Origin: Cliona cf. orientalis
Lineage: Eukaryota; Porifera; Demospongiae; Clionaida; Clionaidae
DNA: 64,000 nucleotides
Assembly: GCA_963930775.1 (NCBI GenBank)
Contig: OZ005699.1
Location: 6,965,501 to 7,029,500, forward strand
Direction of reading: 5' to 3'
The position numbers were made by a program, and so were the translations under genes. The notes beneath the pieces are model-generated. The model was not told the DNA's origin and did not search any database. It was given only the letters and a program-made list of their open reading frames with translations. Numbering within the stretch: position 1 is the first letter of the stretch; each line of letters begins with the position of its first letter. Positions 12,194-24,086 of this stretch are shown here, piece after piece.

Positions 12194-12202
12194 GCTAAGG
12201 TT

Positions 12203-12780
12203 TAGTCTCGTGCCCAGCCCCCTTCATGCACACGCGAGAAAGGATCTGATCCAAAGGTCGCACTTCCTTGAGTCCTCGAGGTATGTATAATATTATTGCG
12301 GCCCAACCAGATTGCAGAACCAAGGTCACATGACATTAGTGGAATGTAATTTCCGTGCGTACAAGCATCTGCTTGCCCTATGCACACGGTACGGAAGTGC
12401 ATGGTGGTTAGTTTCTATTTTACGCACACCATAATAATAATTGAAGGGCCGAGAACCATAGTGGGCTAACCCCAAATTAAATGTGGGGATTGTCTAAAAA
12501 GCCCAAAAATGGACTAAAGACCATACATTGTACTCTACCAAGTTTACTTACTGAAATTTTCAGAAATGTGAATTTTCTGCAGCTCATGAAACACATTTTA
12601 AACATATTTTCAAGATTTGGGGGACTAATTCAACATTTGTGGGTTAGCCCACTATGGCTCTCAGCCCTTCAATTATTATTGTCAATTATTGCATTTCCAG
12701 CCGGATATGTTAGTGCAATCCTTTTGACCAGCTAAACCCTTTCTCCCTTTCTGGGTAAGAGGGATTGGTGCGCGAGACTA
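12203..12780. mobile_element. MITE of the TAGTCTCG family, 578 bp, carrying a nested element
   Basis: The ends TAGTCTCGTGCCCAGCCCCC and, inverted, CGCGAGACTA with CCCTTTCTCCCTTT just inside match the family at 5871. A GCTAAGGTT direct repeat lies immediately left (12194-12202) and again at 12791-12799, ten bases beyond the right end. A second element sits inside it at about 12431-12681. Confidence 0.6.
12431..12681. mobile_element. Nested TIR element inside 12203-12780
   Basis: The ends contain AATAATAATTGAAGGGC and its inverted copy, followed on both sides by CATAGTGGGCTAACCC or its complement, about 40 bases of TIR in all. The element lies within the larger MITE and so inserted later. The frame at 12481-12735 crosses it and is not a gene. 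Confidence 0.6.
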
Positions 12781-13121
12781 GCCTAGCCTAGCTAAGGTTG
12801 TAAACAGGATGGTAGTCAGACGTTAGCAATAAAAAGTGGGTCATGGACAAACAAAGCAGTTACACAACACTGACTGGGTGTATCATGCTATTAAGTGTGT
12901 GCTGATGTATCACTAGATATTTGTAGTGCATACATATAATACAGCATTAAAAAATTTGTGAAGTTGCCTTCAGTTTTTATTAGCTATCTGAAACCATAAC
13001 ATTATAGGCACGTATGCATATTATCATTAATTTTTACGCCAAGTTGCAAAATTGAGTAGCTAAGTTTTTCCACTAGATAAAGTTATGGTATAATAATTTA
13101 TTATTATTTTCTCCACTCCAG
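12781..13121. other. Possible intron or upstream spacer
   Basis: No feature is recognised. The stretch ends in a T-rich tract and CTCCAG, the acceptor of the coiled-coil exon at 13122, so part of it may be an intron. Confidence 0.3.
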
Positions 13122-13369
13122 CAACAAAGAAATTGGGAAGTATCAAGCAAGATATTGAGCAGCTCTGTAGCCAAGACTTGCTGAAGGATGCAGATATCCA
13201 AATCCACCAACAGCTACAGGAGTGTGTTAAGCTGTGTGATTCAGCCAAGACAATGCTCACTGAAGATTATCAGAAATTTGAAGCAAAGCATGAAGAACTT
13301 TTGAAGGAAAAGGAAGAATTGAACACCCACCAACTGGAGTTGCTGAAACAAACTAAGGTTCACAAGTGA
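13122..13369 (+). CDS. Coiled-coil exon, paralogous to exon at 704
   Basis: After a pyrimidine-rich tract and an AG acceptor the frame stays open for about 82 residues to TGA. The protein is rich in K, E, Q and L (QECVKLCDSAKTML, EELLKEKEELNTHQ) and is predicted to be a coiled coil. It enters in the same phase as the exon at 704-922, and the central QC.K.CD / EC.KLCD pattern is shared, so the two are probably duplicates. Unlike the first gene, no Death-domain exon is visible before 14100. It is either a truncated duplicate or the last exon of a gene whose first exons I could not find. Confidence 0.45.
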
Positions 13370-13567
13370 CTAGTATGCACACGTATTAATTTTATTTATG
13401 CACCTTAGCACACAATGTCATTATAATTATTGTATCCAACAAAAATTATCCGGTATTTGAACGCACTTGATGTTATATCAGTAACCTTAAAGTTTGTTTA
13501 TTACCCCAATTCTAGGCCCATTAACGCCAGTTAGTATAATTAATGTGCTAGGTAGCTAAGTAAGGTC

Positions 13568-13641
13568 TAGTCTGGCGAGCTAGTCCCTCCTCTCTTACTT
13601 CGCATGTGCAAGAAGAGAGGAGGGGCTAGCTCGCCAGACTA
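13568..13641. mobile_element. 74 bp minimal MITE, almost all TIR
   Basis: The arms TAGTCTGGCGAGCTAGTCCC and, inverted, GGGGCTAGCTCGCCAGACTA face each other with a loop of about 15 bases. The flanks AGTAAGGTC and AGTAAGATC match at 8 of 9 positions, a likely target duplication. This is one of the smallest members of the TAGTCT family here. Confidence 0.65.
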
Positions 13642-13650
13642 AGTAAGATC

Positions 13651-14124
13651 GAGCAGAACTATGCAAATGCGTGGAATCATGACAAAAAGATCACAGATAA
13701 ATTCAGTATGATTATAATAGCTAGCTATTTCTGAGAATATTGGTATACACTACAATAATAATTATGTGCATAAACTAGGGAGTATAAACCCCCCATAGGA
13801 GATTTGGAGTATATATACACCCTTGAAATGCATTGGTATTACAATTATTAATTTTTATTCTTGGCACGATAAATTCTAATCATAAGACTGATCATGAAAT
13901 GATCATGAGCGTGCACATGAGTGGATACTATGGGGGACTCTAGTACATAGAGGCACTCAGAAAAGTTGCACATTAATAGCCGTAAGCTTAAGTTCAGTGC
14001 AAAAGTTAATCATCAAAATTTAATATAAAACAATTCAATTGCAAGTTATATTGTAGATACAACCTTTACAAAAAAATATTTATATAATATCGATCTCACA
14101 TAATATCATAACCACCCTTGTTCT
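13651..14124. other. 3' region between coiled-coil exon and RLR1
   Basis: AT-rich sequence with no recognised exon. It should contain the 3' untranslated region and poly(A) signal of RLR1, which is transcribed leftwards; TTTATA/AATAAA-like words are frequent so no single site is called. Confidence 0.35.
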
Positions 14125-17100
14125 TTACTGTTCATCGCTATCAGATTCTGTGCCTTTTTTCTTACGCTCAAACCACGAGGAGAGATCAGCGAGTTCAAAG
14201 GGCGCATCGGACCATTTGCGAATCGCTCGTGGTTGGCCATCACTCTCGAAAATAAACTGTTTGCATTTGAGAACTGGGAACTCCATTCCTTTCGCTGGCC
14301 AGGTAGCCATGATCCCCCACTCAGAATCACATACAGCACAGTATATCTTGTGGGTCTGTGCCATCTGCTCTGTCAGCTGACGAGGCGTTTTGTGAGGTTT
14401 CTTTTTAATCTTTTCTTTGAAATTCTCATCTGGAACAGCGTGGTGGAACGTCCCATCGATTAGGTACACGTCTGATCCAATACATGCAGGAGTTTTGCAA
14501 TTCTTGCACATCATTCGGAAATTTCCGGCCTTGTGCTGAGAAGAAATCTGTTTGCGAACGATAATCTTCTGTTGGTGATGGGTAAGTATCGCCCTCTGTC
14601 GTCTTTCAATCTCCTGGATAAGAAGTTGGCCCTTAGGAAACCACTTATTCTGCATACATTCCTCCACAAGTCGAAGTAGTTCGTCATTTTTCAACTCCTG
14701 CAGCTTCTTCTTGGAATTGCTGGCAAGAATGGTAAATCCCTCGCTCTGCTCTGCCCTAGCCCTTCCCTGAGTCTGCGTCTTGGCAATTTCATTGGAAACG
14801 TGCTGGAAGCGTATGACTAAGTTGCACGCTGGAACATCCAGACCCTCCTCGGCTACAGAAGTGGCAATAAGGAGATTGCAGCCACTCTCTCGAAAGCTGG
14901 TCATAACTTCATTCTGCTCTACTTGAGTCATTCCAGTACCAGTCTCCCTGGTGTGACCTGTGATAAGGCGTGGTTTTATGGCATATTGCTGTGATTCAGG
15001 TAGATTTTCCATCCATTTGCAGATCGACAAGGCATGGTTTTTCGTTCGAACAAAGATGATTCCTTTTGAACTTGGATTGCTTGAAAATGCGATGACAAGT
15101 TTCTCCTTTGCTGCATTCAGAAGTGGGTTTTCAATTGGTTCTAATGTCCTCAATGTGGTCAGCAACTGGCGAAGGCCTACCTTCAGAGAAATCTCTTTGG
15201 GAGTTGCTTGACTGTCATCAGCAGGCAAGCCCTTATACTCTGCCAGGATACTAATAGCATCATCACGTGTCAGATCCATATACATATTGAGCGCCTTCGA
15301 GTAGCGTCTCAACAGACGCAAGGTGCTTATCTGATCTCGGTATTCCGGCTTAAGGCTGATCTCAAGCTGCTGCTTCAACTGCTGCACTATCGTTTCATAC
15401 TCCTGCGACCACTTTGGAAAAGCGCACTTAAAGTTGGGTACGGTTTGTTCGTACTTCATCATTTCGTGGACAATGGTTTGGATGAACGGCTCAGTTTCAC
15501 TGCGGCTTGGAGGGATTTCAAGTGTGAAAGATGGCTTGTTGGTGTTGCGATCGAGCTCCTCCTGGTGTTGCTCGACCATTTTGATGCCAGACGTGGCGTC
15601 CATCAGTGCACAGAGGTTGATTAAATGATCGATGGTTCTCTTTTCTTCAAGTTGTGGATTATCCCCCGCTCCTGGTGAAGCAGTCAGACCAATTACCTGA
15701 GGCACCTTGGATGGATCTTTTTTCTTGCATTGGAGATACCTCAGCATGACGTTAGCTTGAGGGGAGCTCTTCTTGGTGTGATGACACTCATCTATCACGA
15801 TGAGGCTAATCATATCAAAGGTCACCTTTCCTCCCTTGATGGAATCCAGGAGCTTTCCTGCCGTACAGACGATGATATCATGGTGGGGGAGCAGATCAAA
15901 AATGGCCGGACCACCGTCACCTATGCTGCAGTCAACGTGAGCTCCTGGGATGAATTTCTTTAGCTCTATCTTTTGCTGCTCAGCTAGGGGTTTGGTGTTG
16001 ACGATAAACACCACTTTCGCCTTGTCATCCTTGTGCTGATTTTTGTCCAGGTGGTCGGATATGACCAATGCAGCAACAAGGGTCTTACCACTTCCTGTTG
16101 GAGCTACCACGATGTAATTTGCACCATTGATCCCAGGTTCAGCAAGCTCCTTCTGGTACTCACGGATTTGCTTTCCTGGATCCAATTTCAGCGTGTAATC
16201 AAACGAAGCAGGAATGGACTCGGTCTCCGACATTTCAATGTCGTGTGATCCTTCTGGCTCACAAGAATCTTGTGGTTCCAATGAATCTTCTTCTGACTCG
16301 CCTATTGGTGAGGGCTCTTCATCAGTGGTAGCAAGAGAGAGTGTATCTACACTGCTTGATGTGGCATCATTGCTAGGACTGATAGTAGTCTCGTCTGCAG
16401 CTGGGAGACTTGAAGCGGAATCGACAGAACTCTCATAAACTGAACTTGTCCCATTGCTTTGCAGAGCCAGTGTCTTGTTATCAGGTGATTGGACGGAAGC
16501 AATAATTGGAGAACTCTCATTGGTCGAGGGTAATTGAGAGGTGGAGGTGGTAGGTTGACTAGGATTTGCTGAGTCAGATGATACTGCATAGGTGGGAGAC
16601 AGAGGTGTGTACTCACTATATAGCTAGTGCATACATAACACAATATGAATAAGGGGACACACCCCCAGTAATTCATATTGTACTCACACAATAAAATTCA
16701 TGGCTTCACTGGTACTAGGGATGATTATGCTACTTTACAGGAATGGTCAGTCCCAGGGAAAGTTCGAGTCCCATACTATTTCAGACAAAACATTAGTCAG
16801 CTCTTTGTGCAGGGATATTTCTGGTTATCCCACCCTTTGGCTTTCACAAAATTCCTAAGAAAGTGCTGACAATAATAATGGCTTGTTATCTCTCACAAAT
16901 TAACAGTAAATCTTCTATTTTAGTACATTTCTGGGCACCAGGAGCCATTCCCAACACAAATTAGGGTAATGGTTTAGTGCATGGCTGTTATTGTCATGCT
17001 ATAAAATTTAATAATAAATTAGCTATGTATGCACCAGCATGATACTGCTGCAATTAGCCAGGGGGAATTCCCTGGTAAGTCCCCCCAGCCAAGTAGTAAA

Positions 17101-18039
17101 CAATGTGGATGGGATATCATGATACATATACATGTACCAGCCATAGTTGATCAATAGCAACTCTGCCTGGAATAAACCACTGTATCTAGTGTATCTATCT
17201 CCAAAACATGACATTGTACATAATACTGTACTAGTCTCATCATCGCCTTCTGCATACGCCTATGGGAGAGGGTAATTTACAGAATATTATGGGTTTGTTC
17301 AGCTAGAATGCAATATGTGCATATGCTGGTGCATACTGTATAGTGGGTAACTTTGGCGAACATTACATTGATTTTTGTGAAATGGCTCTCCATTGGTATT
17401 GACAAAGTTTAAATCTGGTGAAGTTTCCTATGCCTGACTATCGTCTCAATAGATGTATGATGTTTAACGCACAACTTTGCACCCATACATGACTATGGCA
17501 ATACAACTACAATAGACTGGATTCACCCTGTAGGGGACATTGGAATAACTCCGTGTAGGTGTATACGTATAGTGGTGTAAAGACTGACAATGCAAGACTA
17601 GTACCAGTTGTGTTTACATCAATCTAGCATACCGGAAGTCATCAACTGAGCCACAATCTGAGCAGCAACTGGCTCCAGTCCCTCCATGGTCTTGATGACC
17701 TCGATGAGCGTAGACCAGGTCACTGGCTGTTCCGATGGTGCGGAGCGTAGCCAAACCTTCATAGTGTCGTGAAAGCACATACTGCTGTCCCCGCTCCGGC
17801 TCGCTCGGATTTCGTCCAGCCGTTTTCCATCGTCTTCGTCGGCCAGACCCAGCGCCGTGCCCAACTCCTCCCATCTCTTCGCCAAGTGTGGCTTCACGAA
17901 ACGCTGCAGCTCGCTTGGTTTCGGCTTTGACTCAAGACCTGCATGAATGATCATGAATGTGCGGCAGTACAGTACGCGATGTTTTTGTCGCGTGTTTGCA
18001 GCCACCCGCGCATCGATTTTAATCGAACTTACCTTCCAT
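14125..18039 (-). CDS. RLR1: RIG-I-like receptor with N-terminal Death domain
   Basis: Exons on the minus strand: 18039-18033 (ATGGAAG), 17938-17633 and 16583-14125. All junctions are GT-AG and phase-consistent, giving 923 residues. Residues 1-104 form a Death domain (ELQRFVKPHLAKRWEELG, ALGLADEDDG, TWSTLIEVIKTMEGLEP). A Ser/Thr/Glu-rich linker of about 130 residues follows. The helicase has motif I APTGSGKT near residue 268, motif II DECHH, motif III TASPG, IFVRTK, SVAEEGLDVPACN and the motif VI form QGRARA. This is the RLR/Dicer type of SF2 helicase. The C-terminal domain has CKNC and CAVC pairs, as in the zinc-binding RNA-sensing domain of RIG-I, MDA5 and LGP2. The inferred role is cytosolic sensing of viral RNA with Death-domain signalling. 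Vertebrate RLRs have CARDs here instead. It is divergently transcribed from the GNAT gene. Confidence 0.9.
17061..17075. promoter_or_regulatory. kappaB-like palindrome in RLR1 intron 2
   Basis: GGGGGAATTCCCTGG contains GGGGAATTCC, a match to the classical NF-kappaB site GGGRNNYYCC. Equivalent sites occur in intron 2 of RLR2 and RLR3. Binding is inferred only. Confidence 0.4.
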
Positions 18040-18103
18040 GAGGCTCATGGTGTATTTTCGAAGAAATATAAGTCGATTGAATAAACAAGCAATGGATACT
18101 CAG
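18033..18103. promoter_or_regulatory. Divergent start region of RLR1 and GNAT genes
   Basis: The RLR1 start codon (minus strand, 18039-18037) lies 52 bases from the preferred GNAT start (18092). An in-frame upstream GNAT ATG at 18038 would even overlap the RLR1 ATG. The two genes must share one promoter area, with 5' ends that touch or overlap. Confidence 0.55.
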
Positions 18104-19247
18104 GTAAGATGGCTCCATTCTGCGGGTTGTTTTATAGATGCAGATCGGGAGCTGGGTTCCGCCCCAAAGCTGCTGACTCAGCGATTCGGTAAGAGGTCGT
18201 CAATGAAACAATTCCAACACTGCGCGTGCGCGTTCAAGTACTCTCCATTAGTGAGTGCATGGAAGGGAAACCCTGCACTTGATGCAGAAGCAAGATTTGC
18301 AAATGGCCGTTCCTCTGTTGGATAAATTCGTGGTCAGAAATGCAACCGAGGGCGAGCTAGATGTCGCTATTCGGCTGGGAGTCACTGTATTGCCTGAATG
18401 GCATGTCAGCCCGTCAGAATTCGCGTGTGCATACGCTCTCGACCCAACTGGATTTTATGTGGGCGTGCTAAACGGAGAAATCATTAGCCTCATCAACTGT
18501 ATCAAGTATCCGGGCCACTCTGCTTTCATTTCTACGTTTCTGGTCAAGGAAGAATACAGAGGGAAGGGCTATGGCAGGCAAACCTGGGACACTGCTTGGA
18601 AATCTCTCAACAAGAGCATCAGTTTAGGTCTGGACGCTGTCACTGACATGGTTCCAAAGTACGAGACTCTAGGATTTCGTTCATTCTGGAATACCTTGGT
18701 AGTTGTGTTGGATCTAAAAATGATAACTGAAAAGTTTGCTGGAGTTTCCGATTCTGCTGTCTGCATTAAACCGATCAACGCCATCGATGTGACTAAAGTA
18801 ATCGAATACGATGCTTCCATATTTGGAACATCTCGTGAAGGATTCACACGAGCATGGATTTCCATTCCTGGCAGCCGAGGCTGGGTAGCTATTAATGAGA
18901 GGGGAAGTCTCATTGGGTATATTGCCATCAGACCAGTGATCAGTGGAATCGATATGAAAGTTGGACCACTTAGTTTGGGACCGCTCTATGCCGACAGTAA
19001 TGTCATAGCGAAGCTCCTCCTAAAAGCCATGGCTGAGAGTTATATTGCAGACACAACTACCCAAGAAACACAAGTTGAAATGCTGTGCTGTGATGGAGGT
19101 GAATATGGTGACCATGGATTGCAGACGGTTGCTGGTGTTGAAGCAAGGCCGCCGATTGTCATCGGCCCAAGGATGTACACTAACGGTATTCCCCCAGGGA
19201 GGCAACTCCATAAAATATACGGAATCATGTCTCCAGCTTTTGATTGA
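18092..19247 (+). CDS. GNAT-family N-acetyltransferase
   Basis: Two exons: 18092-18103 (MDTQ, then GTAAGA) and 18288-19247 after GATGCAG. This gives 323 residues. The N-terminal half carries a GNAT acetyl-CoA site: EEYRGKGYGRQTWDTAW, with the RGxGxG-type pyrophosphate loop, preceded by the strand FISTFLVKEE. The C-terminal half (GPLYADSNVIAKLLLKAMAE) resembles the extra domain found in YitH-type and related two-domain GNATs. The acceptor molecule is not known. An in-frame ATG at 18038 would add 18 basic residues (MRLMVYFRRNISRLNKQ), which could act as a mitochondrial targeting sequence. The gene is head-to-head with RLR1. Confidence 0.85.
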
Positions 19248-20010
19248 GTAGCTAGCTAGTCTCCTGCATGATCAATTCATGACTGTGACTGCTGCTAATC
19301 TATTGATAGCTCACCGAGAACCTCAGATAGCCTTCATTATTATTATACTTACCTTAGGTTGGTTGTCTCCTTATAATATTATTATTATCTTGAGCTGGCT
19401 AGCTATAGCTCGTAGTCATACAGTGGTGTTTGGTGAAATTCGTATGAGTGTGGAGTACTACTTCAGGAAATTTATTGCTGTCCAACTGTTAATCAGACTG
19501 AGCCAATCCACAATCATAAAAGTTGACCACTAAACCAAACTTAGACTTACAGGAGCATAGCCCACATGTGACAGCCACAACAAAAATAAAAAAAAAAACT
19601 TCGAGATTATCATGATTCATGAAGCGGCACAGTGGGAATTATGGTCGCATGCCACCCCTGGTCTGCTGGCTTCACCATACACTGATAGAATAATAGAATT
19701 GTTTGACCATAGACAGAATTTCTGACAATCGTGGCAAATTGTATTAACCGTTCGCTTGAAACAATTATGGAGATTACATCTCCCATAAATAATAATTATT
19801 ATTGGCCCACTAAAGGAGTTTAATATCTAGTGCCTAGTATCTCCACTCAGTGCATGAGGTGACCTCAACTATTCCATTTTTGGTCAATGGTCTGTACCGC
19901 GCCGCCACGTGCATGCGCCTAACGATTATGACGTCATAATTTCCAAGCATAAAAAGCGAGCCATAGCTATAGCAAGGAAGAGAACTGATTTACAGTAATA
20001 CAGCGTCGTG
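19248..20010. other. Intergenic region upstream of RLR2
   Basis: The first 500 bases show no gene. The last 150 resemble the region upstream of RLR3 (42880-43080) in block order: a GACCT(C/T) block, a CCGCCAC..CATGCGC block and a TTTCCAAGC block. These are candidate promoter elements kept after the duplication. Confidence 0.4.
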
Positions 20011-23000
20011 ATGGAAGGTAAGGCTGCGCTCCTAATTTGGTAGCACACATGATGTACGCTTATGAGTATCGACAGCGCTAGCGTTTTATAATTGCAATGC
20101 CAATGGTTTCTGCGGTTAGCCGCTCCTCCTTGTGGTAGATTTATATTAACCTATTAATTAACCTTCAATCTTCACCTCTAGGATTGAATAGCAAACCGAA
20201 GCTGAGCGAACTTCAAAAGTACGTCCGACCCTATGTCGCTGAAAGGTGGGAGGACGTTGGCTACGCGCTGTGTCTCGCTGATAGCGACGATGGTGAGCAA
20301 ATGGATAAGATCAAGGAGGAGAAAAAGGGCGACCCTAACTCGTGCTTCAACGAGACCATGAAGCTGTGGCTGCGATCCGGCTTATCGTGCACTTGGACCA
20401 CCTTGATCGCAGCTATCAAGACTGTTGGTGGGCTGGAAGCTACTGGAGCTCAAATTGAAGCTCAGATTCTGGCTGCAAGTAAGACTTTTTGTTGTGTGCA
20501 AATGTAATAAAATACCTATAAGCATTGATAATTAGTCCTGGTTAAACTGAGGAATATTGCTAATGTACATACCTGCCACTAAATGTTTATGCTGCAATGT
20601 CATGTATAATAGCATAAAAGAACCTCTAATTGAATGTGTGTACTTGTGCACTTGCCTAAAAAGGGAAATTCCCTGGGACATCCCCAGCCTATGGAGCGGG
20701 GAGTTGTCCAGGGTATTTCCAGGCCACATCAGGATCAAAGGAAGTAAACAACAAAGCTTGTTATCACCTAAGTAGACTAAGAGTAGTGCTTGGTAATTCT
20801 AGGAGATTTGTGGTACATATTCCAGATAATAAGCTATAGTCTGCAAAAGGAACATAGGAGTACTAGTCTTAGCTGATACTATTTTTAATTTGCCAAAGAT
20901 GAGGTCAACATAATCATTGTGTTGGTGGTAAACAATGAATATGTTTTTTTGAGTGTGCATGATGTGCACAAATCATATCAATAATCATTGAGCTGAGCCA
21001 ACAGATTCATATATGAATTGATTATTTCTTGGGAAGTCCCTGCATGGGAGTCAAGGTGCTATTTCTGTGGCTTTGAGTCTTAGCTAGAGTAGCTATTTAA
21101 AGGACAAATGTTTTTTTATCTTCTATCAGAAACAAGTCCTCCACTGCGCCAAGCAAATAATCAACCAGCCAACTGCTCTCCCCAGGAAACGAGTACCCCT
21201 TCGACCGATGAAGACATGGATACCCAAATCAGCAGCGCTAGCACTAGTGTCACAGAATGCCCCAATGCTGCCAATGGTGATAGCATGGAAGCTATGCTAG
21301 CTAATGGACTGACAGCGGAGCCTGAAGAATTTGAGATCACTATTGATTACTCCATAAAGCTGGGGGCTGGAAAGCAAGTTCGTATGTATCAGCATGAGCT
21401 CGCGGAGCCTGGAATCAAAGGAGAGAACTGCATCATTGTGGCTCCTACAGGAAGTGGTAAGACCCTTGTGGCTGCTCTCGTCATCTCAGACCATCTACAA
21501 AAGAATCAATGCAACGTCAACAAGCCTACCGTTCTTTTTATCGTGAATACACGTCCGCTCGCTGAACAGCAGAAAAAAGAGATCAAGCAATTTATTCCTA
21601 ATGCTAGAGTTGAGTGCAGTATGGGTGACGGTGGACCCTCTGTTGCTGATCTACTGACCGACACTGATGTCATAGTTTGCACCGCAGGAAAGCTTCTAGA
21701 TTCTGTCAAGGGAGGAAAGGTGACATTTGACCAGATTAGCCTGATAGTGATGGATGAGTGTCATCACACAAAGAAGGAATCTTCCCAGGCTAACATCATG
21801 AGGAGGTATCTCGAGCATAAAGCAGAAGGTACGTCAAAGTTTCCACAGGTTATTGGTCTTACAGCATCACCTGGAGCAGGGGAAAACCCTGATCTTGATG
21901 AAAAGAAAACCATCGATCACCTGGTCAACCTCTGTGCTCACATGGACGCCACTCGAGGCATTGTGACCGTGAAGAAACATCAGGAAGAGCTCGATCGCTG
22001 CACTAACAAGCCGTCGTTTACGCTGGAAGTGCTTCAACGACGTGATCCTCAAGAGCCTTTCATCCAGATGATTATCCGTGAAATGGAAAGGCTGGAAAAA
22101 CATGTGCCATTCCTGAAATGTGCACTTCTGAAGTGGTCACCAGAATATGAGACAAAAGTTCAACAGGAAAAAGCACCGCTTGAGCTGAGCACCAATCCTA
22201 AGTTCAGGGATCAGATTAGCACTCTCTGTCTACTTCGCTGCTATTCTCAAGCCCTGAGCATCTACATGGATCTTCGCAGTGACGATGCAATCAGTGTCCT
22301 GCAGAGCTACGATGGTTTGCCTTCTGATGATAGGCAGGCGACTGTACATGAGCGAAATCTGAAGAAAGCACTTCAGCAAATGATGGTTAGCTTAGGACAC
22401 CTCCCTCAGACGGAAAACCCTCTCCTAAACGCTGCAGAGGAAAAGCTGGCCAGCGTGTTCGAATACAAACAAAATTCGAAAGTAATTTTCTTTGTCCGAA
22501 CGAAAGTGCATGCCCAGTCCATCTGCAAATGGATAGAGAGCCTACCTATTGCTTTAGAATACAGCATCCATCCACGTGTACTTACAGGCCACACCCGAGA
22601 CACTGGGACAGGAATGACTCAAGTAGCGCAGCAAGAAGTGATGGATAGCTTTCACAGTGGAGAATGCAACCTCCTAGTTGCTACTTCAGTAGCTGAAGAA
22701 GGTCTTGACGTACCTGCCTGTAACCTCGTTATTCGATTTCAGCACGTCTCCAATGAAATAGCCCGGGTTCAGACACATGGACGAGCTAGAGCTGATGAAA
22801 GTGAGGGATTCACAATTCTCTCGTGTGACACGAAAAAGAAGTTCCAGGAAATGAAAAATGAAATGCGTCTACGATTAATGGAAAGTTGCATGCAGTGGTT
22901 CCCATCTGGTGAGCATCTGGTACGCAAGATCATAGAACGGCAAAATGATATTATCAGCCGTCATAAGCGTAAGGTTGCTCTTCGTAAGCAATTGAATTTA

Positions 23001-23417
23001 AAGCAAGACTGCAATAATTTCCAGCTGAAGTGCAAGAAATGCAAGGTTCTAGCGTGTTCTGGATCTGATGTTTTCCTGATTGAAGATGCGTCCAATCACC
23101 ACATGGTCACAAACGAGGAATTTCGTACAAAAAAGATCATCATACGACCTCACGATCAACCACGACTCCTCTCTCAGACTGCCGAAATTGCAAAAACTCA
23201 TAAAATCTATTGCGCCAAGTGTGATGCTGACTGGGGAATAATGGTAACCTGGCCTACAAAAGGGTATCAGTTTCCTGTCCTAAAGTGCAAGAGCTTCATT
23301 TTTGAAGCTAAGGGAATTCCTCAGCCAGTTGGCAAGTGGTCAGATGCCCCGTTTAAAGTATCTGTTTGGATGGACCTGCAAGATCAGGATGAAGAGTCCA
23401 GCGATGATGACCAGTGA
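20011..23417 (+). CDS. RLR2: RIG-I-like receptor with N-terminal Death domain
   Basis: Exons: 20011-20017 (ATGGAAG|GTAAGG), 20182-20478 and 21130-23417, phases agreeing, 863 residues. The Death domain spans about residues 6-100 (ELQKYVRPYVAERWEDVG, ALCLADSDDG, TWTTLIAAIKTVGGLEAT). A short acidic/Ser-rich linker follows. Helicase motifs: APTGSGKT near residue 209, DECHH, TASPG, FFVRTK, SVAEEGLDVPACN, HGRARA (His where RLR1 has Gln in the motif VI QGRAR position). The C-terminal domain shows CKKC and CAKC zinc-ligand pairs. It is the sister of RLR3; the coding exons are very similar and the two were made by a duplication that includes introns and flanks. The same-strand RLR pseudogene lies about 650 bases downstream. 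Confidence 0.9.
20663..20677. promoter_or_regulatory. kappaB-like palindrome in RLR2 intron 2
   Basis: GGGAAATTCCCTGGG contains GGGAAATTCC, a full match to GGGRNNYYCC. A second related word, GGGAAGTCCC, occurs further down the same intron near 21030. The surrounding 80 bases are kept in RLR3. Confidence 0.45.
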
Positions 23418-24086
23418 ACAGTTTTGAATACTTGGTTGTGCACCATAATATTATTATGCAAATAATATTATATTGTTATACAAATTAAAGAGGTGTACTT
23501 TAAGAATGAGTCCATGTATATTACCAGTATTATTTTTTTATGTCTACTATAATAATAATAATAATATTATCCATATAATAGCAATGTCAATGAATTATAT
23601 TCCCGAAGTCCCAATCCGCAACTGAAAATAATAGTATTAAATGAGCATCGAAGCAATGAGCACAATAAACTTTTATGGCAATACAATACATATTATCCGA
23701 GGCCATTATAATAACTGTCCATAAATAAAGATACAAAATTAAAAACAAACATACATGCATAGCTAATGGTAATCATATTATGCCATATGCAGTGAAGTTG
23801 TATAGCTACTGATAGTGATGAGCACAAAAAAGTGGTCCATACTAAAATAATTCAAATCTCAGCTGATATGCACAGAACATTCTAGAACATTGTCATACAC
23901 TAACTATATCATATTATGCCTGCTGCTTTTTGTATACTGTGGTCAATTACCGGTATTAATTTTTCAATCTATTGCTAGTACAACTATAGATATTATTACT
24001 AAAGTTGAGCAATAGCTAATCTTCCAGATTGTGACTTCTGCTAATTCAGTGTTGAAGCTAGCTATAGCCATCTCCAGACTCAGTTT
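23418..24086. other. RLR2 3' flank, shared with RLR3
   Basis: The stretch at about 23690-23860 (TATTATCCGAGGCCAT, TGGTAATC, GTGATGAGCA, GTGGTCCAT) reappears in the same order at 46807-46970 downstream of RLR3. The duplication therefore extends at least 450 bases beyond the stop codons. No gene is seen. Confidence 0.5.

Noticed and set aside
12481-12735. 84-residue hydrophobic frame
   Set aside because: It lies over the nested TIR element and its ends are repeat sequence.
14960-15963. Plus-strand frames of 75-140 residues
   Set aside because: They are antisense shadows of the RLR1 helicase exon.
18255-18287. GTG-started N-terminal extension of the GNAT protein
   Set aside because: The stretch ends in GATGCAG, a good acceptor, and a phase-0 first exon exists at 18092-18103.
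21108-21129. ATG 21108 (and 44046 in RLR3) as the RLR start
   Set aside because: These ATGs lie in the pyrimidine-rich end of intron 2; the Death exon and seven-base first exon join in phase upstream.
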